Source: Verrucomicrobiales bacterium (lineage in GTDB: Bacteria; Verrucomicrobiota; Verrucomicrobiia; Limisphaerales; Palsa-1400). Taken from it: a DNA stretch of 43,323 nucleotides. The notes beneath the pieces were generated by a model that had not been told where the DNA came from, made no database searches, and saw only the letters and a program-made list of their open reading frames with translations. Position 1 is the stretch's first letter. The number at the start of each line of letters is the position of its first letter. The DNA is taken from contig PLIU01000443.1 in NCBI GenBank assembly GCA_003140095.1, forward strand, positions 1 to 43,323, read 5' to 3'. A program made the translations under genes and the position numbers. Shown one piece after another: positions 24,786 through 33,370 of the stretch.

Positions 24786-25163
24786 TCATTCGGCCGCTGG
24801 GGCATCGCTCTCCGCCACACTCTGTAATATATCATCGACTTCAAGCCGCTCGTCTTCTGCGAATGATGCCGCGCACGAATAATTCACTACAATAGTCCGA
24901 CTGCCGCAAAACAACCACCAAAAACGATGAAAGGCGCCACTCCCTGTGCTTGTCGTGGCGATGCCCTGCAGCTTGCCAGAAAACTGCTTATGGAAGGCAG
25001 GGTTGAACTTGGGGCGCTCCGATTCCGGCCGGCAGACCATCACGAAGATCTGCCCAATGCCATCCGGTTTGAAAAACGTTGCACCATCGAAAAGAAGCTC
25101 CCTCACTTTCCATCCTTCGGGAAGGCGGGCCTGCCAGATTTTCGTTTGATAAAGATGCGGCAT
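24786..25163 (-). CDS. Hypothetical protein
   Basis: 125 aa, starting MPHLYQTKIWQARLPEGWKV. The first half reads like a small beta-sandwich (ELLFDGATFFKPDGIGQIFVMV), the second has a FHRFWWLFCGSRTIVVNYSCA segment and an acidic end (EDERLEVDDILQSV). The pattern 'W-x-ARLPEGW ... PDGIGQI' resembles small stress or photosystem-associated proteins of unknown role, but I cannot name a family. It lies 25 nt downstream of mqnA on the same strand, so it may belong to the end of that operon. Confidence 0.6.
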   Translation of the reverse strand: MPHLYQTKIWQARLPEGWKVRELLFDGATFFKPDGIGQIFVMVCRPESERPKFNPAFHKQFSGKLQGIATTSTGSGAFHRFWWLFCGSRTIVVNYSCAASFAEDERLEVDDILQSVAESDAPAAE

Positions 25164-25188
25164 AATTCCCCGATCGGCCTAACAATTA

Positions 25189-26073
25189 TCAAACCACAAA
25201 GCGCGGTTCAAACACAGGTCCCAAGCCGTGCTTGCGCAATAACTCGATGAAACGCGCGATGCCGCGCCGTTCCTCCGCGCCTAAATGATAGTGGATGTGC
25301 CAGCCCAAGTAGTCCTTGCGAAAGTCGTGATCGAATTCCGTCCGGCTGGAAATGATGTAGTCCAGCGTGTCCAGGCCGAAGTTCCGGGCCTCGCGCAAAC
25401 CGCGGCGCAAGGCTTCGTTGGGAATGCGCCGCAACGCCCACACCGCATAGACAAACGGCAAACCTGTCAAGTCGAACCACGCCGCGCCTAAATCCCACAT
25501 CGCATGCGGCGGCGAGGAGCGGGCGAACTCCAGCGCCTGGTCCCCGATCAAAAGCACGTTTTCCAGCGAGCGCGCGGCCGCGTAATCGGGCAGCGGGCGC
25601 AGCTCCGGCCGCCAGCCGTTCTCGGCCAGCAGCACCTTGAGCAAATGCAAACTCGACAGCGAAGCGGTGTCGCAATAAATCTCCCGCATCTCCGCCAGCG
25701 GCTGCCGATGGGCCAGAAAGACGCTCTGGACTTCCCCCAGCGAGGCCACGGCAATGCCGTCAAGTATATCGTAGCGGTCGTGCAGCAGCACTTCCGTCAG
25801 GCTCACCAGCGCCGCGTCCAACTCATCGCGCTGCAACAGCCGCGCCAATTCCGATGGCGGCGCGAAGAGGATTTGCTCCTCCAGCCCGCGCGTCAGCGGC
25901 ACCGCGTTGAGATAAGGCACGGAGCCGATCTTGAAGCCGGCCAGGGAATTCTCCATTTGCGCTTCCTGCTGGAGCAAACCGGGCCGCGTTTCGCGCTCGA
26001 AGCGCCGGGCCAATTCTTCCGGCGTCTCGGGGGGAGCCAGGCGCAGCTTGGGCGTTTCTTCAGGGGTGGGCAT
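25189..26073 (-). CDS. mqnA: Chorismate dehydratase of the futalosine pathway
   Basis: 294 aa as called; a second ATG at 25956 with an AGGAAG site 6 nt before it would give 255 aa and remove a Pro/Glu-rich leader that is unusual for the family. MqnA converts chorismate to 3-enolpyruvylbenzoate, the first step of the futalosine route to menaquinone. Motifs: KIGSVPYLNAVPL, LDAALVSLTEVL, CDTASLSSLHLLKVLL and IGDQALEF, as in the periplasmic-binding-protein fold of MqnA/MqnD. It is 6 nt downstream of mqnE, so the genes are cotranscribed. Confidence 0.92.
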   Translation of the reverse strand: MPTPEETPKLRLAPPETPEELARRFERETRPGLLQQEAQMENSLAGFKIGSVPYLNAVPLTRGLEEQILFAPPSELARLLQRDELDAALVSLTEVLLHDRYDILDGIAVASLGEVQSVFLAHRQPLAEMREIYCDTASLSSLHLLKVLLAENGWRPELRPLPDYAAARSLENVLLIGDQALEFARSSPPHAMWDLGAAWFDLTGLPFVYAVWALRRIPNEALRRGLREARNFGLDTLDYIISSRTEFDHDFRKDYLGWHIHYHLGAEERRGIARFIELLRKHGLGPVFEPRFVV

Positions 26074-26079
26074 GGAAGC

Positions 26080-27246
26080 TCAAGCGGAGGCCAGATTGCT
26101 CTCCAAAACCTGGGATACGCCCGCCGCCGTCGCGTCCTCCCCCGGCGGGGCGTTCCAAATTTTAACCGGCTGATAAAAAGTGTCGCGCTGCACGGGCGTG
26201 CGTCCGGTCTCGCGGATGGCTTTGACCATTTCCGCCTCGGTTTGTAGTTGCGGTGTGGTGGCGCCGGCCATGTGAAAAATATGCTCTTCCAGGATCGTGC
26301 CGTGCAAATCATCCGCCCCGTAATTCAGCGCCACTTGTGCCAGCTTCAAGCTCAGTCCGACCCAGTAGGCTGTGATGTGGTCGAAGTTGTCCAGGTAGAT
26401 TCGGCTCACGGCGATAGTGCGCAAAGAATCAAAACCGGTCGGCGGAACACGCACCGGAATATCGTTGTTCTCCGGTTGGTAAGGCAGCGGCACGAAACCG
26501 GTGAAGCCGCGCGTCTCGTCCTGCAAATCGCGGAGCTGGCGCAAGTGATCGACCCGGTCGGCCAGCGATTCCACGTGCCCGTAGAGCATCGTGCAAGTGC
26601 TCCGTCCACCCATCTTGTGCCAGGTGCGGTGAACGTCCAGGTATTCCTCGGCCGATTCCTTCCCGCGGGCGATGCGCGAGCGGATCTCCGGGCGGAAAAT
26701 TTCCGCGCCGCCGCCCGTCAACGAATCCAGGCCGGCCTCGCGCAATTCGCGCAACGTATCGGCGACCGATTTCCGGGCCATCCACGCCAGGTGCAAAATC
26801 TCGATGGCCGTGAAGCATTTCAATTGCAGGCGCGCGTCCACCGCTTTGAGCGCCCGCAGCATCTCGGTGTAATAACTGAAGGGCAAAGAGGGATGCAGCC
26901 CGCCGACGATGTGCAATTCAGTCACGCCCACGGCCAGGGCGGCGCGCGCTTTGCTCGCGATCTCCTCGACGGTGAATTGCATGCCGTCGGCATCGCGCTT
27001 CTTGCGGGCGAAGGCGCAGAACTGGCAGCTCAGGATGCAGTAATTGGAATAATTGATGTAGCAGTTGACGATAAAGCTGGCGCGGGCGCCGTTTTTCCGT
27101 CGGCAAACCAGGCTGGCCATGGCGCCGAGGGCGTTGAGGTCTTTGCTCTCAAAGAGCCGCAGCGCCTCCTTTTCGGAAAACCGTTCGCCCGCCGCGGCCT
27201 TTTCGTAAAGGCCGCGCCATTCCCCCTGTTGCAAAAAAGAATTCAT
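26080..27246 (-). CDS. mqnE: Aminofutalosine synthase, radical SAM enzyme
   Basis: 388 aa from the ATG at 27246, which overlaps the stop of the upstream gene in an ATGA junction; the 92-residue extension in the track is a shadow. The radical SAM cluster motif is YCILSCQFCAFARKK (C-x3-C-x2-C). GVTELHIVGGLHPSLPF and LDSLTGGGAEIF are typical of MqnE rather than MqnC, as is YGHVESLADRVDHL. It joins 3-enolpyruvylbenzoate derivative and SAM into aminofutalosine. Overlaps and 6-nt gaps on both sides show an operon. Confidence 0.94.
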   Translation of the reverse strand: MNSFLQQGEWRGLYEKAAAGERFSEKEALRLFESKDLNALGAMASLVCRRKNGARASFIVNCYINYSNYCILSCQFCAFARKKRDADGMQFTVEEIASKARAALAVGVTELHIVGGLHPSLPFSYYTEMLRALKAVDARLQLKCFTAIEILHLAWMARKSVADTLRELREAGLDSLTGGGAEIFRPEIRSRIARGKESAEEYLDVHRTWHKMGGRSTCTMLYGHVESLADRVDHLRQLRDLQDETRGFTGFVPLPYQPENNDIPVRVPPTGFDSLRTIAVSRIYLDNFDHITAYWVGLSLKLAQVALNYGADDLHGTILEEHIFHMAGATTPQLQTEAEMVKAIRETGRTPVQRDTFYQPVKIWNAPPGEDATAAGVSQVLESNLASA

Positions 27247-28253
27247 CTTTTGAACCGAATCCATGGAAACACAATTTCGGTCAGAGTCACGACCAGAAAC
27301 ACCACCCCGATGAGGGCGTTGAGGCGGAAGAAGGCCACTTGAATCCAATCCAAGCCGCGCCGCCGCGCCAGCCCATGTTCCAGCAGCAAACAGCCCAAAA
27401 TGAAAATCAGGCCCGCGCCGTAAGCCAGGCTCAATCCCGCCAGCAAGCCGAAGACGGCCAGCAGCAGCCACATCGCCAGATGGCACAGGAACGAGGCGGA
27501 GAGCGCATTGGCCACGCCCCATCGCACCACCAGCGAGTGCAAGCCGTGCCTTCGGTCAAACTCGTGATCTTGCACCGCATAGATAATGTCAAAGCCCACC
27601 AGCCAAAACATCACCGCCGCCGCCAGCAACAAGGGCAGCGCCGCGCTGTATTGCAAGACCCGCGCTCCGTGTCCCGGTGGCCAGAAATCAAAACTGCCCT
27701 TCACCGCCAGCCACGCGCCCACCGGCGCCAGCGCCAGCGCCAGCCCCAAAAAAACGTGCGTGAAATCCGTGAACCGTTTCGTCAGCGAATAAAAGCAAAT
27801 CACCAGCAGCGCCATAGGCGAAAGGTAAAAGCAGACCGGGTTGAGGAAGTAGGCGGCGGCGATCAATCCCGCCCCGCTCGCCAGGCACAATGTCCAGGCG
27901 CCCGCCAGCGAAATCTCCCCGCGCGGCAAATGGCGCCCGGCCGTGCGCGGATTGGCGCGATCGAATTCGCGGTCAGCGATGCGATTGAACGACATCGCGC
28001 ACGTCCGCGCGCAGGTCATGGCAGCCAGGATGAGCAGGAAGACTCTGGCCCCCGGCCAGCCCCGTTGGTCGCGCGCCGCCACGGCCATCGAGGCCAGGGC
28101 GAAGGGCAGGGCGAAGACAGTATGGGAGAACTTGACAAAGCCGCCCCAGCGGCGAAGGGCCGCCAAAATGGCACCATCGCGCCTGGCCGCAGACGGCGGG
28201 GGCGCATGGTCAAGGTGTTGCCCGTGGCTGCCAGGCTGGCCTTGCGGTTCCAT
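27243..28253 (-). CDS. mqnP: UbiA-family polyprenyltransferase of menaquinone synthesis
   Basis: 336 aa with about nine membrane helices. Both Asp-rich motifs of active UbiA enzymes are present: FNRIADREFDRANPRTAGR and IIYAVQDHEFDRRHG. The N-terminal KFSHTVFALPFALASM also fits. The position directly before mqnE and mqnA identifies it as the futalosine-pathway prenyltransferase (MqnP) that attaches the isoprenoid tail in the membrane. It follows the small 73-aa gene by 6 nt and overlaps mqnE by 4 nt. Contrast with the EboC-like protein at 6832-7701, which lacks the second motif. Confidence 0.92.
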   Translation of the reverse strand: MEPQGQPGSHGQHLDHAPPPSAARRDGAILAALRRWGGFVKFSHTVFALPFALASMAVAARDQRGWPGARVFLLILAAMTCARTCAMSFNRIADREFDRANPRTAGRHLPRGEISLAGAWTLCLASGAGLIAAAYFLNPVCFYLSPMALLVICFYSLTKRFTDFTHVFLGLALALAPVGAWLAVKGSFDFWPPGHGARVLQYSAALPLLLAAAVMFWLVGFDIIYAVQDHEFDRRHGLHSLVVRWGVANALSASFLCHLAMWLLLAVFGLLAGLSLAYGAGLIFILGCLLLEHGLARRRGLDWIQVAFFRLNALIGVVFLVVTLTEIVFPWIRFKR

Positions 28254-28259
28254 ATTGCC

Positions 28260-28481
28260 CTAGGGCATGACGCCCAAAGCTGGTTTGTCGAACTTCACGC
28301 CCTTGCGGACGGCGTGATCATACATTTCGGCCACGTAGCGGCGGCGTTCTTTGAGCGGCAGAAAGTTCACGCGCGCCATTTCCTCCCCAAACGCGCGCAC
28401 GTGAAAGTCGTAGATCGCGCGACGCAGTTTTCGGCGAACCGCCGGCGGCCAGACGATTTTGCGCTGTTTTGTCCTTTTCAT
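28260..28481 (-). CDS. Small basic protein between nucleotidyltransferase and mqnP
   Basis: 73 aa, Arg/Lys-rich: KIVWPPAVRRKLRRAIYDFH and ERRRYVAEMYDHAVRKGVKF. It overlaps the upstream nucleotidyltransferase gene by 4 nt (ATGA) and ends 6 nt before mqnP. It looks helical and could bind nucleic acid or its partner. I do not recognise a family. The tight coupling suggests it works with the nucleotidyltransferase. Confidence 0.7.
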   Translation of the reverse strand: MKRTKQRKIVWPPAVRRKLRRAIYDFHVRAFGEEMARVNFLPLKERRRYVAEMYDHAVRKGVKFDKPALGVMP

Positions 28482-29395
28482 TCCGAGTAAAGTTTAAAGT
28501 GTCCTCGGACATCTGGCAACCACGCCGCGGCAGAAGGATGGACCATTTGAGCCAGCGCCTCACGCGCCTCGGCCATGAGCCGATCTACACCATAGTCACG
28601 CAACGGATCGACCGGCAGGTGGTTTTCGGCGCACCGAACCCGTATGGCATGTTGCACTGCCAGTGGGGTCCCGGACGGCAGGCGAGACTTCCGCAACGCC
28701 GTCCAGTAAGGTCGCACGGCCCTTTCGTAGATGTGCAATCGAATGCGATCGAGTTCGTGCCAGAATTGAATCTCCGCGTGCAGGGCTGGACGAAGCCGGG
28801 AATCCTTGGCCAGTTCAAGGATGGGCCGCCTCTTCAACAAATCCTCAGGCGCGTGGGCCGCGCCGTCGAAGGCGCGGAGAAGAGTCTCATCGTAGATGTG
28901 CAACCAGCCGCGCGGGTCCCCGGCCGCCAGCATCCGTGCGCCTATGGCGGTCACAAACGGCCAGTCCTTGGCGCGATTGGTCCGTTTCATCTCGGCGACG
29001 GTGTGCGGACCAGCGTAAAAGCCCCGAATTTCCGCCTCCCACGGCGAACTTCCCCGCGGGGCAAGTCCGAATATGTCCAGATACGCTTCCGATCCCAATC
29101 TTTCCCAAGCGAAGTGGCTGGTCCAACCACCACGAAACCACCGCGCATCCAGGGGAGGAGTCATGCGGCCTCTGTAGTCGGGCGGATGGCCCTCCAATTT
29201 CGTTTCGCTCAGCAAGTCCAAAAGTTTTCCGGTCGAATCTGGCGCGCACAGCAGATCACAGTCTTGCGTGGATTGGGCCACACCAAAGGCCACACAGGCC
29301 ATGCCACTGGTGATGGCGCACACGACGCCCCGCGAGCGCGCGCGAGCAACCAAGTCCTCGTAGAAACGCTCCAGTTCGGCGTAGGTTAAAGACAT
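28478..29395 (-). CDS. Nucleotidyltransferase-superfamily protein
   Basis: 305 aa. Residues 20-50 contain CAITSGMACVAFGVAQSTQDCDLLCAP, which fits the nucleotidyltransferase fold (a Gly-x-Ser-like turn followed by T-x-D-x-D, here TQDCDLL) as seen in MNT/AbiEii-like proteins. A possible third Asp lies in EAYLDIFGLAP. The rest is helical. Targets could be tRNA, proteins or small molecules; a toxin-antitoxin role is possible but the partner is not a HEPN or AbiEi protein. It is the first gene of the five-gene run into mqnA. Confidence 0.7.
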   Translation of the reverse strand: MSLTYAELERFYEDLVARARSRGVVCAITSGMACVAFGVAQSTQDCDLLCAPDSTGKLLDLLSETKLEGHPPDYRGRMTPPLDARWFRGGWTSHFAWERLGSEAYLDIFGLAPRGSSPWEAEIRGFYAGPHTVAEMKRTNRAKDWPFVTAIGARMLAAGDPRGWLHIYDETLLRAFDGAAHAPEDLLKRRPILELAKDSRLRPALHAEIQFWHELDRIRLHIYERAVRPYWTALRKSRLPSGTPLAVQHAIRVRCAENHLPVDPLRDYGVDRLMAEAREALAQMVHPSAAAWLPDVRGHFKLYSE

Positions 29396-29658
29396 GGCCT
29401 TTCTTTACCGTTACCGGCCCGCCGCGTCGAGAGGCAAAGCCGAGGGAATGTTATTACCATTCATGTTAGAATGTTAGAATGAATAACGTCGAAATGAGGC
29501 TTGACCGCCCGCAGGATGGTTCTGGATATTGTGTCTTAAGCGGAAGTGAATTGTGAACAAGCTCTGGAATAAATAGTGCATAAGCTGGCAGCAGTGTCGT
29601 GGTAAGTTTTTCTTGCGCCTACTTGACCGTTTTGGCCGAAAATGAAAAAATTTTTCAG

Positions 29659-30345
29659 ATGAATCGAACACTTCATTTGCCAGGGTTCCTCATTGCAATG
29701 GAGGGTATCGACGGCTGTGGCAAATCAACCCAGGCGCAGTTTGTCCAGGAGCGTTTGCAGGCCAGGAAGTTTTGCGTCATCAGAACAAAAGAGCCGACGG
29801 CGGGGCAGTGGGGCCAAATGCTTCGAGATTCCGCCTTGACCGGACGCCTGTCTCTGGAAGAAGAGGTGGAGGCGTTCATCAAGGACAGAAAGGAGCACGT
29901 CGAGACCGTCATCAACCCAGCCTTGCGTGAAGGCCATATCGTGATCGTTGATCGTTATTACTTTTCCACGATGGCGTATCAAGGGGCGCGTGGCATGGAT
30001 CCGGAGGAGTTGATGAGGCGCAATGAGTTGTTTGCTCCAGAGCCGGATTTGCTGGTGGTTTTCGATATTGACCGAAAATTGGCGAAGGAACGAATCAAAA
30101 CGCGAGGGGACAAGGCCAATCACTTCGAAAGAATCGGAAGCCTGATAAAGGCGCGCGCGATATTCAATAGCATCAAGAAACCGTACTTGTATCGATTGGA
30201 TGCGGCACAAGGGCCGGAAATTCTGCGCGACCTGGTCGTGCGTCAATTTTCCGCAATGTATGCGGAGCGCATTGCCCAGTCAAATAATACCCCAAGGGCA
30301 AAACTGAATATGATTTTAAATCTTTTTGGTGGCGACTCGGTCTAA
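29659..30345 (+). CDS. tmk: Thymidylate kinase
   Basis: About 228 aa from the ATG at 29659 (the track start is 60 nt earlier). P-loop in AMEGIDGCGKSTQAQFVQ, RTKEPTAGQWGQMLR matching the family's TREPGGT-like segment, and VIVDRYYFSTMAYQGARG, the DRY motif for dTMP binding. It phosphorylates dTMP to dTDP. The lid region is KERIKTRGDKANHFERIG. The 263 nt upstream contain only a short duplicated GTTAGAAT and no clear promoter. Neighbours are unrelated, so it seems to be a single gene. Its base composition looks lower in GC than its neighbours. Confidence 0.93.
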   Translation: MNRTLHLPGFLIAMEGIDGCGKSTQAQFVQERLQARKFCVIRTKEPTAGQWGQMLRDSALTGRLSLEEEVEAFIKDRKEHVETVINPALREGHIVIVDRYYFSTMAYQGARGMDPEELMRRNELFAPEPDLLVVFDIDRKLAKERIKTRGDKANHFERIGSLIKARAIFNSIKKPYLYRLDAAQGPEILRDLVVRQFSAMYAERIAQSNNTPRAKLNMILNLFGGDSV

Positions 30346-30446
30346 TCCGCAGTCCAAATCGGCAAACGCAGCACCTCCACCAGTTTCCGGGCCATCATCC
30401 TGCGGCGCACGCTGGTAACGCTGCCTTTCGGCTCTTGGAATTGTTC

Positions 30447-30590
30447 CTATTCGAGATTCTTGGGACGGCGGATAACCGAGGATTTTGCCAGCCGGTTCTC
30501 TTCCTGCATTTCCTCCGCAGTGTAGCAGTGGGCAAAATAACCGGGGGGTCGAAGCGGAATGGGATCGATTTCGGGAACTTCCTGAAGCAC
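30447..30590 (-). CDS. Small ORF with GTG start, not in the ORF track
   Basis: Reading the minus strand in a frame not reported by the track gives GTG-LQEVPEIDPIPLRPPGYF then AHCYTAEEMQEENRLAKSSVI and a stop. An AAGGGG sequence lies about 12 nt upstream. The string DPIPLRPPGYFA followed by NRLAKASV-like text looks like a genuine small protein; I believe similar sequences occur in this phylum. The open frame extends into the tam 3' end without an ATG, so it may instead be a remnant. The overlapping track ORF 30395-30616 has no such features. Confidence 0.45.
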   Translation of the reverse strand: MLQEVPEIDPIPLRPPGYFAHCYTAEEMQEENRLAKSSVIRRPKNLE

Positions 30591-30612
30591 AAAACGCCGG
30601 CGCCCCTTTTCA

Positions 30613-31410
30613 TCACGTAAGGGACAAAGGCTGCTGATACGCGATCAAGAATAATCGACGGAAGGGAAAGATCACGCGGCCATCCCTGCGAACGGGATAA
30701 GCCCGCCGAATACCCTCAAGATATTGTGCGGTGAAGCCGGACCTCTGCTGGTCATTGGCCAGCGCATCCAGAAAGGGCCGCAAACCGGTCCCCTTGTACC
30801 ACTCGACGATGGCGGCGGCGTCTTCCATGATGTGCAGGTATTCCGTCTGCCAGAAATCCACCTTGGCGGCGACCGGGGCAAGGATGTCGCAGTAAGTCGC
30901 CAGATCATGAACGTGCCATTCGCGGATGCCATCCGCCGGGAAATAATCGCGCCAATCCTCTGATGCCGCCAGCTCCCTCATAATGCGATGTGCGGGGGCG
31001 TCGTAGTTGGCGGGCATCTGGATGGCCAGTGCGCCTCCCGCAACAACGTGCGTCAAGAGCTTGGGAAACAGCGTCGCATGATCGTCCACCCACTGCAACG
31101 CGGCGTTGCTGAATACAATATCGTAAGTTTGGTGGTTTTTATTGGCCCAAGCAGCTATGTCGCCCACGAGCCAAGTCAGATGCGTGTGTGTTTGACGGGC
31201 GGCGGCGATCATCTCTGGCGAGCTGTCCAGCCCTGTCAACTCAGTCTTGGACCAGCGTTCAGCCAGAACGGAAGTACTGTTCCCAGGCCCGCAGCCCAGG
31301 TCAATTACACGGTCGGGAACCGCGATGGCGATGCGAGCCGCCAGTTCCCGGCAGGGCCGCGTGCGCTCGTCATTGAAGCGAAGATATTGTTCGGCATCCC
31401 ATGTGGGCAT
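30613..31410 (-). CDS. tam: Trans-aconitate 2-methyltransferase
   Basis: 265 aa, close to the usual length. MPTWDAEQYLRFNDERTRP is the characteristic Tam start; RVIDLGCGPGNSTSVLAERW is SAM motif I, ELTGLDSSPEMIAAAR motif II and FSNAALQWVDDH the substrate region. Tam methylates trans-aconitate, detoxifying an inhibitor of aconitase. It stands alone, between der and the small ORF downstream. Confidence 0.93.
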   Translation of the reverse strand: MPTWDAEQYLRFNDERTRPCRELAARIAIAVPDRVIDLGCGPGNSTSVLAERWSKTELTGLDSSPEMIAAARQTHTHLTWLVGDIAAWANKNHQTYDIVFSNAALQWVDDHATLFPKLLTHVVAGGALAIQMPANYDAPAHRIMRELAASEDWRDYFPADGIREWHVHDLATYCDILAPVAAKVDFWQTEYLHIMEDAAAIVEWYKGTGLRPFLDALANDQQRSGFTAQYLEGIRRAYPVRRDGRVIFPFRRLFLIAYQQPLSLT

Positions 31411-31468
31411 GACAACGAATTGTATCTTATTATTTTTTGACAGCTAGACTTTTCGCTTCTGGCAGCCT

Positions 31469-32923
31469 TCATCCTTTGCCGGGGCGGCGCTTGCGGACTG
31501 GCTCAATGGTTTTTTCGCGGGCGCGCGTCACCAGGACGATCGCGCATCCCTCGTAACCAAAAGCGCGCCGCATTTCTTGCGTGAGATACTTCCGGTACTG
31601 GTCGGACAACAAATCGGTCCGGTTCACGAACAGCAGAAACGTCGGCGGCGCCTGCCGGACTTGGGTGGCGTAGAAAAATTTCAGCCGGTGCCCGGACGCG
31701 CTGACGGGCTGCCGCCGCTCGATGGCATCGTTCAATGCGCGATTCAAGATCGCCGTCGGCACCTTCTGCCGCAGTTGCGAGGCGACGTAGCGGATCGATT
31801 CCAGCAAACGGTCCAAATGGAAGCCCGAGGTGGCGGAGGTGAAAATCACGGGCGCATAATCCAGAAAGAACAGGCGCTCGCGCACCCATTGTCCAAACTC
31901 CGCCAGGGAGGCCAGCGGTTTGTCCTGGCCTTCGCGCCGTTTTTCCCGGCTGGCGGCGCGCAGGTCCCGGCGGCCGGCCTCCAGGCCCGGCACGGCCAGG
32001 TCCCACTTGTTGACTACCAGTATGCACGCCCTCCGCGCCTCTATGATCTTGTCGGCCACTTTTTTGTCCTGCATCAGGATGCCGGCCTCGGCGTCCAGCA
32101 CGAAAACAACGATGTCGCAACGGTCGATCGACTCTTCCGTTCGCTTGACACTGAAGAATTCGACCGAGTTGTCCACGCGCCGCTCCCGCCGCACGCCGGC
32201 GGTGTCGATCAGGATATATTTCTGCCGCACACCTTCGGTTTCCACTTCAAAGGGAACATCGACCGCGTCGCGCGTCGTGCCGGGAGTGGGCGAGACAATG
32301 ACCCGCTCTGAGTGCGTCAGCGCGTTGATCAGGGACGATTTGCCGACGTTGGGCCGTCCCACCACGGCCAGCTTGAGCGCCGGTTCGGCGGCGGCGTCCG
32401 CGTTGGCGGCGGCGGCGGCGGGAAGGGCCGCCAGCGCGGCGTCCATCAAGCCGTCGATCCCCCGCTGGTGGATGGCGCTGACAGGGAAAATCTTGGCAAA
32501 ACCCAGCTCGGAAAACTCGGCGGCTCCGATTTCGTCCCGGTCATTGTCCGCTTTATTCACGGCCACCAGCGTCGTCTTGCCCGCGCGGCGCAACTTGGCG
32601 GCGACTTCCTTGTCCAGCGGCACGACCCCGTCGCGCACGTTGACGACCAGGATGACGACCAGGGCGGCCTCGATGGCCAATTCCACCTGCTCGAACGCGG
32701 CGCGGGCGATGACGTCGCGCGCCTTTTCCCCATGCACCAGGCCGATGCCGCCCGTATCGACCAGCGTGAAGGGCCGCCCGTGCCATTCGACCTCGGCCAT
32801 GACGCGGTCGCGCGTCACGCCCGGTTCGTCGTGAACGATCGCGATGCGGCGTCCGGCGATGCGGTTAAAAAGGGCCGACTTCCCGACGTTGGGCCGGCCC
32901 ACGATGGCGATTAGATCTGACAT
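31469..32923 (-). CDS. der: Ribosome-assembly GTPase Der (EngA)
   Basis: 484 aa from the ATG at 32923 (MSDLIAIVGRPNVGKSALFN). The 1133-aa track ORF continues antisense through aspS and is not real. Two tandem GTPase domains: the first with GRPNVGKS, DTGGIG and NKAD, the second with VGRPNVGKSSLINAL, DTAGVRRERRV and NKWD. The C-terminal KH-like domain (RLKFFYATQVRQAPPTFLLFVN) completes the family architecture. Der is needed for 50S subunit assembly. It is transcribed divergently from the Dabb gene with about 97 nt between them. Confidence 0.96.
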   Translation of the reverse strand: MSDLIAIVGRPNVGKSALFNRIAGRRIAIVHDEPGVTRDRVMAEVEWHGRPFTLVDTGGIGLVHGEKARDVIARAAFEQVELAIEAALVVILVVNVRDGVVPLDKEVAAKLRRAGKTTLVAVNKADNDRDEIGAAEFSELGFAKIFPVSAIHQRGIDGLMDAALAALPAAAAANADAAAEPALKLAVVGRPNVGKSSLINALTHSERVIVSPTPGTTRDAVDVPFEVETEGVRQKYILIDTAGVRRERRVDNSVEFFSVKRTEESIDRCDIVVFVLDAEAGILMQDKKVADKIIEARRACILVVNKWDLAVPGLEAGRRDLRAASREKRREGQDKPLASLAEFGQWVRERLFFLDYAPVIFTSATSGFHLDRLLESIRYVASQLRQKVPTAILNRALNDAIERRQPVSASGHRLKFFYATQVRQAPPTFLLFVNRTDLLSDQYRKYLTQEMRRAFGYEGCAIVLVTRAREKTIEPVRKRRPGKG

Positions 32924-33019
32924 GCTTTGCCACCATACCCCGGAATCCGTCTGGCCACAAAGCTTCTTAAAAGTGAGGATTATACTTGAGCCAAGGGCAA
33001 AAAAAACTACTGTTAGCGC

Positions 33020-33322
33020 ATGTCTAAGGTAAAACACATTGTCCTTTTGAAGTTCAAAGAGGGAACGACCGAGGAACAAATCACGAAGTTCTTCGAGGAT
33101 GTCCTGGATTTGTCGGAGACGGTGCCAGGCATCGACGATTACGTTTCCGGCACCAACTGCAGTCAGGAAGGCCTCCATCAGGGCCTGACTCATGGCTTCA
33201 TCATGACCTTCTCTGACGTCGCCGCCCGCGACTCCTACTTGGTCCATCCCGAGCACGAGCGGTTCAAAACCACGGCCTTCCCCTTGGTGGAAAACTCTCT
33301 GATCTTCGATTTTGAGGTCTAA
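33020..33322 (+). CDS. Dabb (stress-responsive alpha-beta barrel) domain protein
   Basis: 100 aa. KVKHIVLLKFKEGTTEEQI at the start, VPGIDDYVSGTNCS in the middle and THGFIMTFSDVAARDSYLVH then PEHERFK form a typical dimeric alpha-beta barrel of the Dabb family. These small proteins act in stress responses or as small-molecule enzymes, and the substrate cannot be told. It lies 48 nt before aspS on the same strand, so cotranscription is possible. Confidence 0.92.
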   Translation: MSKVKHIVLLKFKEGTTEEQITKFFEDVLDLSETVPGIDDYVSGTNCSQEGLHQGLTHGFIMTFSDVAARDSYLVHPEHERFKTTAFPLVENSLIFDFEV

Positions 33323-33370
33323 GGTCCGCCGAGGCGTTGCCAACGGGGGGAACGTCTCTCCGCCGTTCAC

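Noticed and set aside
30395-30616. 73-aa minus-strand ORF from the track
   Set aside because: Its frame lacks protein-like features, while the neighbouring frame encodes the more convincing GTG-start small ORF.
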